Positions 36,282 to 44,363 of a stretch of 64,000 nucleotides of DNA are shown here, piece by piece. Under the pieces are notes generated by a model. The model made no database searches. It saw nothing but the letters and a program-made list of their open reading frames with translations, and was not told the DNA's origin. Positions within the stretch are counted from its first letter, which is position 1, and the number at the start of each line of letters is the position of its first letter. The position numbers were made by a program, and so were the translations under genes. Source of the DNA: Methylomonas rapida (GTDB taxonomy: Bacteria > Pseudomonadota > Gammaproteobacteria > Methylococcales > Methylomonadaceae); NCBI RefSeq assembly GCF_024360925.2, contig NZ_CP113517.1:3162001-3226000 (forward strand). The letters are read 5' to 3'.

Positions 36282-37018
36282 GCGGTTTGCTCTCCGGTGC
36301 AAAATAACGACAGGCCTTTCAGCACCAGCGCATGATCGATAACGGCCGGCATCGCCAATGCCCCGGCAACGGCCTGGGCATCGCCGCCGGTCAGCACCAG
36401 CCGGCAATCCGGTGCAAGCCGTGCCATGACCTGCTGTATCATACCGGCCGCCGCCAGCAAAACGCCGTTGGCAATCGCGGCACCGGTTTCGGTCGCCAGA
36501 TCGGCCCGAGAAACCTGATTATCAAACGCCAATGCGGCGGTATTGGCTGCCAAGGCTTTTTTCATCAGCCTCAGGCCCGGACAAATCAGCCCCCCCGCGT
36601 GTTCGCCATCGCCGCGCACGACATCGACGGTAATCGCCGTGCCGCAATCGACCACACAGATCGGCCCGGCGTAAAAACTATGCGCGGCAATCATGGCCAG
36701 CCAGCGATCGACGCCCAATTTTTCCGGCTGCGCATAGGCGTTGGTCAGGCCAAACCCATGCCTTGACGACTGCGGCACCACCAGTTCGACATCCGGCCAG
36801 AGACTTTGCCCGATAGCGGCGACCTCGGTCAGCACTTGCGGCTTCGAAACGGACGCAATCGCCAGTTTTTCGGGCGGCTCCATGGCTTGCCAATGCGCCA
36901 GCAAAGTCTTTGAAAAATCATCCTGCCCATAGTCCAAGGCTTGAATTTCGCCCATGCGGCCATCGTGCTCGACAGCCCACTTCAACAGCGAATTTCCCAT
37001 ATCCAGTAACAGATTCAT
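36278..37018 (-). CDS. coaX: Type III pantothenate kinase
   Basis: A 246-aa ASKHA-fold enzyme phosphorylating pantothenate, the first committed step to coenzyme A. Visible motifs are the N-terminal phosphate loop LLLDMGNSLLKWA, GVDRWLAMIAAH, and VVDCGTAITVDVV with the catalytic Asp. It is overlapped by ATGA at both ends (birA upstream, SPOR gene downstream). Confidence 0.95.
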   Translation of the reverse strand: MNLLLDMGNSLLKWAVEHDGRMGEIQALDYGQDDFSKTLLAHWQAMEPPEKLAIASVSKPQVLTEVAAIGQSLWPDVELVVPQSSRHGFGLTNAYAQPEKLGVDRWLAMIAAHSFYAGPICVVDCGTAITVDVVRGDGEHAGGLICPGLRLMKKALAANTAALAFDNQVSRADLATETGAAIANGVLLAAAGMIQQVMARLAPDCRLVLTGGDAQAVAGALAMPAVIDHALVLKGLSLFCTGEQTA

Positions 37019-38007
37019 GACGCCCTGAAACTGACCTCGCCGGACGCGAAAGCGCGGATCTCGCCCTCGCCACTTTCCATCAACAGCAGCCCCTGATCGT
37101 CTATGCCCCTGACGACGCCGTCGAAGCGTTGCTGGCCGATAAAAAGCGTCGCTTCCCTGCCCCGCATGCAGTCATACTCGCGCCATTCCTCGACATGATT
37201 TCGAAGCATTGCGGGTTCGAAGCCGGCAATGATCGGCAGCATTTCGTTCAACAGCAACGCGACCAGGCGATTGCGCTGCAAAATAATCTCGTCACCCGCG
37301 ATTTGTTGCAGATCGACCCAAGCCTGCTCTATCGTCTCCGCTTGCCGCCCTGGCAAGTAAACGTTCAAACCCAAACCTATCACGGCATGACAAGGGCCGC
37401 CGCTCTCCCCGGACACTTCGATCAGTATCCCCGCCAGTTTGCGCCCGCGCCAATAGATGTCATTCGGCCATTTCAAGTTGACCTCGTCGATACCCAGCTT
37501 GCGCAGGGCACGCACGACCGCAATCCCCACCGCCAAGCTCAAGCCGGCTATCGCCGCAGGACCGCCCGGATAGTGCCACACTATGGATAAATAAATATTA
37601 TGGCCAAAAGGCGACACCCAGGCCCGTCCGCGCCGCCCTTTGCCGGCGGTTTGATATTCGGCCAGACAGACCCGGCCCGAAATCTGGCTGCGGTTAGCAA
37701 TCTCCATCAAGTAGGCATTGGTCGAGGCTATCACGGCGTGAATATCGATTCCCCGGAGCAAAGGCACGATCCAGGCATCCAGATGCGCCTCGATTTGGCC
37801 GGCATCCAGCAATTGCAGCGGTTTTTGCAGCCTGTAACCTTTGCCGTGAACGCCAACCACATCGATGCCCAGTTCGGCCAGGGACTGCAAATGCTTCCAG
37901 ACCGCCGTGCGACTAACGGCCAGCACGCGGGCCAATTCCGTGCCGGAGTGGAAATGCCCATCCGCCAGCACCTGCAGCAAATGTTTGAGATTGTCCGAAA
38001 TCAGCAT
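37015..38007 (-). CDS. birA: Bifunctional biotin-[acetyl-CoA-carboxylase] ligase / biotin operon repressor
   Basis: A 330-aa BirA with the N-terminal winged helix-turn-helix (GTELARVLAVSRTAVWKHLQSL), the central ligase domain with the biotinoyl-AMP loop (GKGRRGRAWVSPFGHNIYLS) and KWPNDIYWRGRKLAGILIE, and the C-terminal SH3-like domain. The presence of the DNA-binding domain implies it also represses a biotin operon, which is not in this window. It is translationally coupled to coaX. Confidence 0.95.
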   Translation of the reverse strand: MLISDNLKHLLQVLADGHFHSGTELARVLAVSRTAVWKHLQSLAELGIDVVGVHGKGYRLQKPLQLLDAGQIEAHLDAWIVPLLRGIDIHAVIASTNAYLMEIANRSQISGRVCLAEYQTAGKGRRGRAWVSPFGHNIYLSIVWHYPGGPAAIAGLSLAVGIAVVRALRKLGIDEVNLKWPNDIYWRGRKLAGILIEVSGESGGPCHAVIGLGLNVYLPGRQAETIEQAWVDLQQIAGDEIILQRNRLVALLLNEMLPIIAGFEPAMLRNHVEEWREYDCMRGREATLFIGQQRFDGVVRGIDDQGLLLMESGEGEIRAFASGEVSFRAS

Positions 38008-38046
38008 GCCAGTCCAATGGACGCGGTCGCCAGGAAAGAGTCACAA

Positions 38047-38631
38047 TCAATGGGCATGCTTGTCCCGCAACTGCTGCATTTGTTTTTTGATGACGTGCTT
38101 GATCAGTAATTCGCGGTCTTCTTCATTCATGTTGATGTATTCCACGCAAATCGCGAACGGGTTGCGGGAATTATCCGCGGAAATATCCTTGCATTGCACG
38201 ACCCTGGCATAAGCGACGATTACCGCCAAACAGGAACTCAGCAACATTCGCAATTCGAGCAAGGCCCCGACTTCGATGGCGGAATCGTTGGTAAAGGCAA
38301 CCCCGGCCGCGCTCAAGCTGACTTCTCGCTTGTCGTGTTCGGAAAACTCGTCATCCTGATAGCGCAGGGCTTGCGCTATCAAATTGATTTTGCCATCCAG
38401 CACTCTTAGATACTCGACCATTTCGGGGTCGCGCCGCTCCAGTCTGGGCACCAGGGCCGCCGCTTCTTGATTCAGCATGTCCAGCGCGGCGGCCAGGCTA
38501 CAACTGGCCAATACATCGCTCGAAACATGGCTGCGTTCATCGATCTTACTTTCATCGATGACACGATGAAACAGGTTGATGGTGTCGTTTACCCTGAAAT
38601 AGCGTCGTTTCTCTGTGATTTCGTCCGTCAT
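38047..38631 (-). CDS. PilZ domain protein
   Basis: A 194-aa protein with an N-terminal RxxxR (Arg9-Arg13, KRRYFRV) like PilZ c-di-GMP receptors. The second motif is degenerate (SLSAAG instead of D/NxSxxG), so c-di-GMP binding is uncertain. The C-terminal part reads FAICVEYINMNEEDRELLIKHV, as in type-IV-pilus and flagellar PilZ proteins. The ATG at 38631 (MTDEITEKRRYFRV) has GAGGG five bases upstream; an upstream ATG at 38673 has no ribosome-binding site. Confidence 0.72.
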   Translation of the reverse strand: MTDEITEKRRYFRVNDTINLFHRVIDESKIDERSHVSSDVLASCSLAAALDMLNQEAAALVPRLERRDPEMVEYLRVLDGKINLIAQALRYQDDEFSEHDKREVSLSAAGVAFTNDSAIEVGALLELRMLLSSCLAVIVAYARVVQCKDISADNSRNPFAICVEYINMNEEDRELLIKHVIKKQMQQLRDKHAH

Positions 38632-38704
38632 AACCCTCGTTACCGACAAGGAGGATGGGTCTTGGTCGCCCATCGTTAACAATTCGCACGTTTGAGCGTG
38701 CGGT

Positions 38705-39061
38705 TCAATCTGGAATCAATACCTGGTGTTGTTTCAATAAATCATTGACTTCGGCGCGCGATACGATTTTCACCGGCAGTATCAAATCGTCGGCGTCCAG
38801 ACCGCGCGCGGACAGGGATTCCGCTTCAGCATAAATGCGGGTGATGTCATACATTTCCAGCGCCGTGAACATTGCCGCGGTATTTCTCAACACCATTTGC
38901 GCCGGCTTTTGTCCCTGTTTCAGCTGAAATACGCCGTCATCAACAAACAAGACCGAAACGCTTTGATCGAATGCGGCCGTCGTCAGCATTTGATCAAGCG
39001 TCTCTTGCACATGACTAGTCAGATGCGGCAGGCGACGCATCACGAACAAATAAGTTTTCAT
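38705..39061 (-). CDS. DsrF/TusC-like sulfur-relay protein
   Basis: A 118-aa protein of the DsrE/DsrF superfamily, matching the TusC/DsrF branch (VLFVDDGVFQLKQGQKP, LPVKIVSRAEVNDLL). TusC is the structural, cysteine-poor subunit of the TusBCD sulfur-transfer complex. It starts 5 bases after the TusD-like gene. No TusB/DsrH gene follows. The open frame extends to 39268, but that part overlaps the TusD-like gene and is rejected. Confidence 0.75.
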   Translation of the reverse strand: MKTYLFVMRRLPHLTSHVQETLDQMLTTAAFDQSVSVLFVDDGVFQLKQGQKPAQMVLRNTAAMFTALEMYDITRIYAEAESLSARGLDADDLILPVKIVSRAEVNDLLKQHQVLIPD

Positions 39062-39066
39062 GGCAT

Positions 39067-39456
39067 TTACCCAAACACCAGGCAACGGTCCGCTTGCAAC
39101 GTCGCTTCCAGCCATTGGCCCAAGCCGCCAATCCGAAAACCGGCCGCCAAATCGTCGTCGCTCGCCCCTTGGCGGCGGGCTTCGTCGGCGCACAACAATC
39201 CGCGCCGCTGGGCGGCGGAAATGCATACCAATAGATCGATGCCGTGCTGGCCAGCCAATGCCGACCATTTAGACGTTAGATGCCACTCATCATCGGGCGG
39301 CGACGCATGACGCAACGCATGGCCAATGCCCTCTTGATAAAAAAACACTTGAATTATCTGGTGCTGGGCCAGCAATGCCGCCTGAATGAATCGATAGGCA
39401 ACCACACCGGCATCGGATGCGTATGGGCTGGTATTGATCTGAATGGCATATTTCAT
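39067..39456 (-). CDS. DsrE/TusD-like sulfur-relay protein
   Basis: A 129-aa protein with the DsrE/TusD fold: YAIQINTSPYASDAGVVAYRF, IIQVFFYQEGIGHA and DLLVCISAAQRRG. The persulfide-carrying cysteine is at residue 78, the same position as Cys78 of E. coli TusD. TusD accepts sulfur for tRNA 2-thiouridylation; DsrE does the same in sulfur oxidation. Because no dsrAB genes are here, the tRNA role is more likely. Followed by the TusC-like gene. Confidence 0.8.
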   Translation of the reverse strand: MKYAIQINTSPYASDAGVVAYRFIQAALLAQHQIIQVFFYQEGIGHALRHASPPDDEWHLTSKWSALAGQHGIDLLVCISAAQRRGLLCADEARRQGASDDDLAAGFRIGGLGQWLEATLQADRCLVFG

Positions 39457-39588
39457 GAGAGCGTGAAGTAGCAGTGCTAAATAACTTATAATTTTTATAT
39501 TTTAAATCAGCATATCACGTCGTATCGGTTTTTTTCCGGCTGCCGTCTTAGCCTGAAACCAAATGCCCGCGCCATTGTCGGATTTTGC

Positions 39589-41040
39589 ATGAAACGAAAA
39601 ACCTTATCCCTTGCCATAGCACTCTGCCTGTTGTCCACATCACCCCGGGCAATCGAAATAGAAAAGCTGCAATTACCGGAGATGGGCGATTCCGCCGGGG
39701 CGTTGATATCCCCCATCGAAGAGCAGCAACTGGGCGCGGCTTTTTTCCGCAACTTGCACGCACAAACCGAAATCAGCCAGGACCTGGAAATCCAGGAATA
39801 CATCCAGACCATCGGTCGCAAACTAGCCGCCAGCAGTGACACGCCGTCGACCCCCTTCCATTTCTTCGTCGTGATGGACCCGAATATCAACGCCTTTGCC
39901 GGCCCTGGAGGTTATATCGGGGTCAATTCGGGGTTGATTCTGCTGACCGAAGCCGAGAGCGAACTGGCTTCCGTCATGGCGCACGAGATCGGCCACGTCA
40001 CGCAACGGCATTTGTATCGGCAAATCGAGGCCGCCAGCAAAATGTCCATCCCGACGGTCGCCGCCACCCTGGCCGCGATCCTGATCGGCACGCAATCACC
40101 GCGGATGGGGCAAGCTGCCTTGATGGCGATACAGGCCGGCAGCATACAGTTCCAGATCGACTTTACCCGGGATAACGAAAAAGAAGCCGACCGCGTCGGC
40201 ATGCAAACCCTGGCGGAATCCAATTTCGACCCGCGCAGCATGCCCACTTTTTTCGAACGCTTGCAGCAATCGACGCGCTATTACGGCAGAGGCGTACCGG
40301 AATTTCTGCGCACCCACCCCGTGTCCGAAAACAGGATTGCCGATACCCGTGGGCGCGCCGAAACCTACCCGTATCGCCAATACCCGGACTCGATGGGCTA
40401 TCTGCTGACCAAAGCCAAATTGTATGTCGTCTCCACGCCGGACAAGAACACGGCCCTGAAACATTTCTCGACCCTAGAGCAACAAGGCACCGCCGAGCAA
40501 CGAGCCGTGGCCCGTTACGGCACGGGCCTGGTGCATCTGCAAAACTTGCAATATCCGGAGGCGAGCCGGATTTTTGCAACACTGGCCGAGGAATATCCCG
40601 AGCAACCCCACTACATAAGCGCGCTAGCACGCACCGCGGTTGAAAGCCATGATTATGCCAAGGCCAACCCGCTGTTCGACAAGGCGATGCAGCGTTTTCC
40701 CAGCAACGATGCCATCAAGATCGAATACACCCGCTCCCTGCTAAAGAGCGGCCAGCCCGAACAGGCCAAACAGGTCCTGCTCACGCTATCGGACAGTCAA
40801 AAACAGGAACCCTTCTATTTCGAGTTGATGGCGCAAATCTACGCCGAAATGAAACAACCCGCCGAATCACACCGTTATATGGCCGAACATTACTATGCAA
40901 GCGGGCAGAACATGGATGCCATCATGCAAATCCGGCTAGCCAAGAAAGAACCCAATCTCAACTATCAACTCCAAGCCATTTTGGATGAACGCTTGAATTT
41001 TTATTTGAGCGAAGAGGAAGAGCGCAAAAAAGACAAGTAA
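39589..41040 (+). CDS. bepA: BepA-like periplasmic M48 metalloprotease/chaperone with TPR domain
   Basis: A 483-aa protein with a cleavable signal peptide (about 1-21), an M48 peptidase domain and a C-terminal TPR superhelix (about 310-470). The zinc motif HEIGH is at 132-136 (VMAHEIGHVTQRH) and the third ligand is in the ADRVGM region (DNEKEADRVG). BepA degrades or refolds stalled LptD and BAM substrates at the outer membrane. The gene stands alone with a long leader region after it. Confidence 0.9.
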   Translation: MKRKTLSLAIALCLLSTSPRAIEIEKLQLPEMGDSAGALISPIEEQQLGAAFFRNLHAQTEISQDLEIQEYIQTIGRKLAASSDTPSTPFHFFVVMDPNINAFAGPGGYIGVNSGLILLTEAESELASVMAHEIGHVTQRHLYRQIEAASKMSIPTVAATLAAILIGTQSPRMGQAALMAIQAGSIQFQIDFTRDNEKEADRVGMQTLAESNFDPRSMPTFFERLQQSTRYYGRGVPEFLRTHPVSENRIADTRGRAETYPYRQYPDSMGYLLTKAKLYVVSTPDKNTALKHFSTLEQQGTAEQRAVARYGTGLVHLQNLQYPEASRIFATLAEEYPEQPHYISALARTAVESHDYAKANPLFDKAMQRFPSNDAIKIEYTRSLLKSGQPEQAKQVLLTLSDSQKQEPFYFELMAQIYAEMKQPAESHRYMAEHYYASGQNMDAIMQIRLAKKEPNLNYQLQAILDERLNFYLSEEEERKKDK

Positions 41041-41127
41041 AAATAAGAACATCTTGATATTCACAAGCTTATGATTCAAAAACTTATTTTCGACCCAAAA
41101 CTAATTTCGCCCAAGAATCGGATTTTT

Positions 41128-41156
41128 TTGATAGACATCGCAAATTTTTTTACATA
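41128..41156 (+). promoter_or_regulatory. Predicted promoter of candidate sRNA
   Basis: -35 TTGATA (41128-41133), 17-bp spacer, -10-like TACATA (41151-41156). The -35 matches consensus at five of six positions, the -10 at three. Confidence 0.4.
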
Positions 41157-41162
41157 GACTGT

Positions 41163-41355
41163 TTCGACCTTATTGAGTGCACACAGTCCGAACCCAATCG
41201 GGCCAATGTCTTTGAGGGGAGGGAAGCGGCCTGTAAAAAAGGCGCAATAACAACAATAATAATAGTAACTGCTTAACTAAGCTGCCTTTGCCGGCAGACG
41301 TCCGTTACAACAATAATAAATAAGGACGAGCCCGCTTTATGCGGGCTTTTTATTT
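41163..41355 (+). ncRNA. Candidate Hfq-binding small RNA upstream of rpoZ
   Basis: A segment of about 190 bases between a predicted promoter and a rho-independent terminator, without a credible open frame. It can fold into several short stems: GACTGT/ACAGTC near the 5' end, CTGCC/GGCAG near 41283-41297, and CGTCC/GGACG around the second A-rich loop. It carries eight consecutive A-R-N triplets at 41246-41269 and four more at 41309-41320, the motif recognised by the distal face of Hfq. I do not recognise a known RNA family. Confidence 0.4.
41329..41355 (+). terminator. Rho-independent terminator
   Basis: AGCCCGC (41329-41335), loop TTTAT, GCGGGCT (41341-41347), then TTTTTATTTT. A strong, well-formed terminator about 150 bases ahead of rpoZ with no protein gene directly upstream, which implies a non-coding transcript ending here or a distal bepA terminator. 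Confidence 0.88.
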
Positions 41356-41419
41356 TGTCCCGCATCCTCAGCAGCCCGCCAGCTTGGCCTGCAAGTGGCT
41401 AACCCGGCCATTTTTCAAT

Positions 41420-41425
41420 TATAAT
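41420..41425 (+). promoter_or_regulatory. Likely -10 box of the rpoZ operon
   Basis: Exact TATAAT about 75 bases before the rpoZ ATG, downstream of the terminator. No clear -35 is seen 17 bases upstream (GGCTAA), so activator or stringent control is possible. Confidence 0.45.
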
Positions 41426-41500
41426 AGCCACTTATCATTCAAGGCTGTTAGCCGACATCGCTCAATTCACCCATCCATTCTATTTATTGAAGGTTAAAAA

Positions 41501-41740
41501 ATGGCACGTGTTACCGTCGAAGATTGTTTAGAAAATGTTGAAAACCGTTTCAAACTGGTGTTGCTGGCCAGCAAACGGGCGAGACAACTGGAAAAAGGTG
41601 CCGATGAATTCGTGCCTCGCGGTAAGGATAAGGATACCGTGGTAGCGTTGCGCGAAATCGCCGCAGGCTTCGTCTCGGAAGACAATATCGATCGCCTGCA
41701 TCGCGGCGGCCATGTGTCGGATACACAATTGGAAATCTAA
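41501..41740 (+). CDS. rpoZ: RNA polymerase omega subunit
   Basis: A 79-aa omega subunit beginning [17 protein letters not shown], with [12 protein letters not shown] and the conserved [14 protein letters not shown] segment. It aids assembly of RNA polymerase and forms one ppGpp site. AAGG precedes the ATG. It is 8 bases upstream of spoT, the standard gammaproteobacterial arrangement, except that gmk is not the upstream neighbour. Confidence 0.97.
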   Translation: MARVTVEDCLENVENRFKLVLLASKRARQLEKGADEFVPRGKDKDTVVALREIAAGFVSEDNIDRLHRGGHVSDTQLEI

Positions 41741-41748
41741 GCTCGCCG

Positions 41749-43929
41749 ATGGCCGAACTAGCCGCTTCCCCTTCCTTTTTTGACGTTGAGCATCCGGAGG
41801 AAAAACTCCTGCATCAGCTCTGCGACATCCTCGGCGGCTATCTCGACCAGGAAAACATCAACAACATCGTCCGCGCCTATCATTTCGGCGCGGCAGCACA
41901 CTCAGGCCAGTTCCGCAAAAGCGGCGAAGCCTACATTTGTCATCCGGTATCGGTCGCCATCACATTGGCCGGCATGCACATGGACGCGCATGGCATCATG
42001 GCTGCGATTCTGCATGACGTCATCGAAGACACACCGGTCACGAAAGAAGAGCTCGCCGCGCAATTCGGTCAGGAAGTGGCAGACTTGGTCGACGGCGTCA
42101 CCAAACTATCCAAAATCGACAGCCGCTCCCGTGCCGAGGCGCAAGCGGAAAACGTCCGAAAAATGTTTTTGGCGATGGCGCAGGACTTGCGCGTCATCGT
42201 GGTGAAGCTGGCCGATCGCCTGCACAACATGCAAACCATGGGCAACATGCCCCTGGACAAAAAGCGTCGCATCGCCAAGGAAACCCTGGAAATCTACGCG
42301 CCCATCGCCAATCGCCTGGGCATGAACGATGTGCGCCATCAACTGGAATCGCTGGGATTCAAGGCCCTCTACCCCAACCGCTACACGGCCATCTCCAACG
42401 CCGTGAAAAAATCGCGCGGCAACCGCAAGGAAATCGTCGACACCATCCAAAATGCCATCCAAAACCGCTTGAAGGAAACCGGCCTGGATTGCGCAGTGGC
42501 GGGGCGGGAAAAAAACATCGCCAGCATCTATAACAAGATGCTGACAAAAAAAATCTCCTTTTCCGATGTCTTCGACGTCTACGCCTTCCGCATCTATTGT
42601 CATCAGGTGGACGACTGCTATCGCGCCTTGGGTTGCGTGCATAATCTGTTCAAACCCATCCCCGGCCGCTTCAAGGATTACATCGCCCTGCCCAAGGCCA
42701 ACGGCTATCAATCGCTGCATACGATTTTGATCGGCCCCTACGGCGTGCCGATCGAAATCCAGATCCGCACCCATGAAATGCATCGCCTATCAGAATCCGG
42801 CATCGCGGCGCACTGGCTGTATAAATCCGACAACGAAAAAAGCGAAACCATCCAGGCCCGCGCCAACGAATGGCTGCGCGATCTGCTGGAAATTCAGAAA
42901 TCGGCCGGCGACTCGCTGGAATTCATCGACAACCTCAAAGTCGACCTGTTCCCGCAAGAAGTGTTCGTATTCACACCCAAGGGCAAGATCATCAAACTGC
43001 CGCGCGGCGCCACCGTGGTCGATTTTGCTTATCTCGTGCATACCGATGTCGGCAATGCCTGCATCTCGGCACGCATCGACAAAAAACTGGTGCCGCTGCA
43101 ATCCAAGCTCGAAAACGGCATGACCGTGGAAGTCATCACCGCCAGTTGGGCAAGACCCAATCCACTGTGGTTGAATTATGTGATCACCGCCAAGGCACGC
43201 AGCTGCATCCGGGCTTATTTGAAAAACTTCAACCAGCAAGAAGCCATCAATCTGGGCCGGCGTTTACTGGAAAAGGAATTATTCAGCCTGAACATACAAC
43301 TGGATCAAGTCGAGGATACCCGCATCGTGCAGGTACTGCATGCCTTGAAAAAACATTCGATGAACGATTTGCTGGAAGACATCGGCCTTGGCAACCTGAT
43401 GCCTTTTTTGGTGGCCAAACGCATCAGCCAGACCGACCTCCATGCGGCGGTCAAACTCGACGATGCCGAGGAACCTCGCCACAAAACGCCGTTGATCATC
43501 AAAGGCACCGAAGGCATGGTGGTCAGTCTGGCCAAATGCTGCCGCCCCATCCCGGGCGACCCCATCATCGGCTTCTTCAATCCCGGCAAGGGCATCGTCG
43601 TGCATCATCACGAATGCCGCAACAGCAACGAAGTCAGAAAAAGACAAACCACCTGGCTCGACGTGGAATGGAGCCCCGAAGCCAACGGTGAATTCCCGGC
43701 CGAAATCCGCATCGAGTTGTTGAACCAGCGCGGCTCGCTGGCAACCATCGCCTCGACGATCTCGTTCATGGACTCCAACATCGAAAACATCACCGTCGTC
43801 AGCCAAGACGACCGGGTTTCGGTCGACTTGTTGACTCTGGCCGTGCGCGACCGCGTGCATCTGGCCAACATCATCCGTAAGTTGAAAAAGCTTTCCATTG
43901 TCCTGAAAATCACCCGGATCAAAGCATGA
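41749..43929 (+). CDS. spoT: Bifunctional (p)ppGpp synthetase/hydrolase SpoT
   Basis: A 726-aa RSH protein. The N-terminal HD hydrolase domain has HPVSVAITL and ILHDVIEDT, with [11 protein letters not shown]. The synthetase domain follows ([31 protein letters not shown]). Then come TGS ([24 protein letters not shown]), helical, and C-terminal ACT domains ([17 protein letters not shown]). It controls the stringent response to carbon, fatty acid and phosphate limitation. The stop overlaps the ridA start by four bases. Confidence 0.96.
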   Translation: MAELAASPSFFDVEHPEEKLLHQLCDILGGYLDQENINNIVRAYHFGAAAHSGQFRKSGEAYICHPVSVAITLAGMHMDAHGIMAAILHDVIEDTPVTKEELAAQFGQEVADLVDGVTKLSKIDSRSRAEAQAENVRKMFLAMAQDLRVIVVKLADRLHNMQTMGNMPLDKKRRIAKETLEIYAPIANRLGMNDVRHQLESLGFKALYPNRYTAISNAVKKSRGNRKEIVDTIQNAIQNRLKETGLDCAVAGREKNIASIYNKMLTKKISFSDVFDVYAFRIYCHQVDDCYRALGCVHNLFKPIPGRFKDYIALPKANGYQSLHTILIGPYGVPIEIQIRTHEMHRLSESGIAAHWLYKSDNEKSETIQARANEWLRDLLEIQKSAGDSLEFIDNLKVDLFPQEVFVFTPKGKIIKLPRGATVVDFAYLVHTDVGNACISARIDKKLVPLQSKLENGMTVEVITASWARPNPLWLNYVITAKARSCIRAYLKNFNQQEAINLGRRLLEKELFSLNIQLDQVEDTRIVQVLHALKKHSMNDLLEDIGLGNLMPFLVAKRISQTDLHAAVKLDDAEEPRHKTPLIIKGTEGMVVSLAKCCRPIPGDPIIGFFNPGKGIVVHHHECRNSNEVRKRQTTWLDVEWSPEANGEFPAEIRIELLNQRGSLATIASTISFMDSNIENITVVSQDDRVSVDLLTLAVRDRVHLANIIRKLKKLSIVLKITRIKA

Positions 43930-44327
43930 GCATCAAAAAAACCGTCATTTCCACCGCCTCGGCGCCACAAGCCATCGGCACCTACTCGCAAGCCGTAAAA
44001 GTCGACAACACCGTCTATCTATCCGGTCAAATCCCGCTCGATCCGCAAACGATGGAAGTGGTTGATGGCGACATAGCGCTACAAATCCGCCGCGTATTCG
44101 ACAATCTGCGCGCGGTTGCGCAAGCAGCCGGCGGCGATTTTGCCGACATCGTCAAGCTGAACGTTTATCTGACCGATCTTGGCAATTTTCCGATCGTCAA
44201 CGAAATCATGGCCGAATACTTCACCCAGCCCTACCCCGCCCGCGCGGCGGTCGGCGTTGCCGCGTTGCCGAAAGGGGTCGGCGTGGAAATGGACGCCATC
44301 ATGGTGATGCGACAAGCATATTTCTGA
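43926..44327 (+). CDS. ridA: Enamine/imine deaminase RidA
   Basis: A 133-aa YjgF/YER057c/UK114 protein that hydrolyses reactive 2-aminoacrylate intermediates to pyruvate. The family signature [24 protein letters not shown], with the conserved substrate-binding Arg, is at the C terminus. It trimerises in known structures. Translationally coupled to spoT (ATGA) and 36 bases before recG. Confidence 0.95.
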   Translation: MSIKKTVISTASAPQAIGTYSQAVKVDNTVYLSGQIPLDPQTMEVVDGDIALQIRRVFDNLRAVAQAAGGDFADIVKLNVYLTDLGNFPIVNEIMAEYFTQPYPARAAVGVAALPKGVGVEMDAIMVMRQAYF

Positions 44328-44363
44328 CCGAACCGCGCCCTGTAACGGCGCCCTTTCCGCTCA

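Larger units (their letters stand above)
41041..41500. other. 460-base intergenic region with candidate sRNA and rpoZ promoter
   Basis: No protein gene is convincing. A 14-codon frame starting at 41206 has no ribosome-binding site. The region holds a predicted promoter, a structured transcript with A-R-N repeats, a strong terminator and, further right, a TATAAT box ahead of rpoZ; each is listed separately. Confidence 0.6.

Noticed and set aside
41206..41250. A 14-codon ORF (MSLRGGKRPVKKAQ) in the candidate sRNA
   Set aside because: There is no ribosome-binding site and its 3' end enters the A-R-N tract; more likely non-coding.
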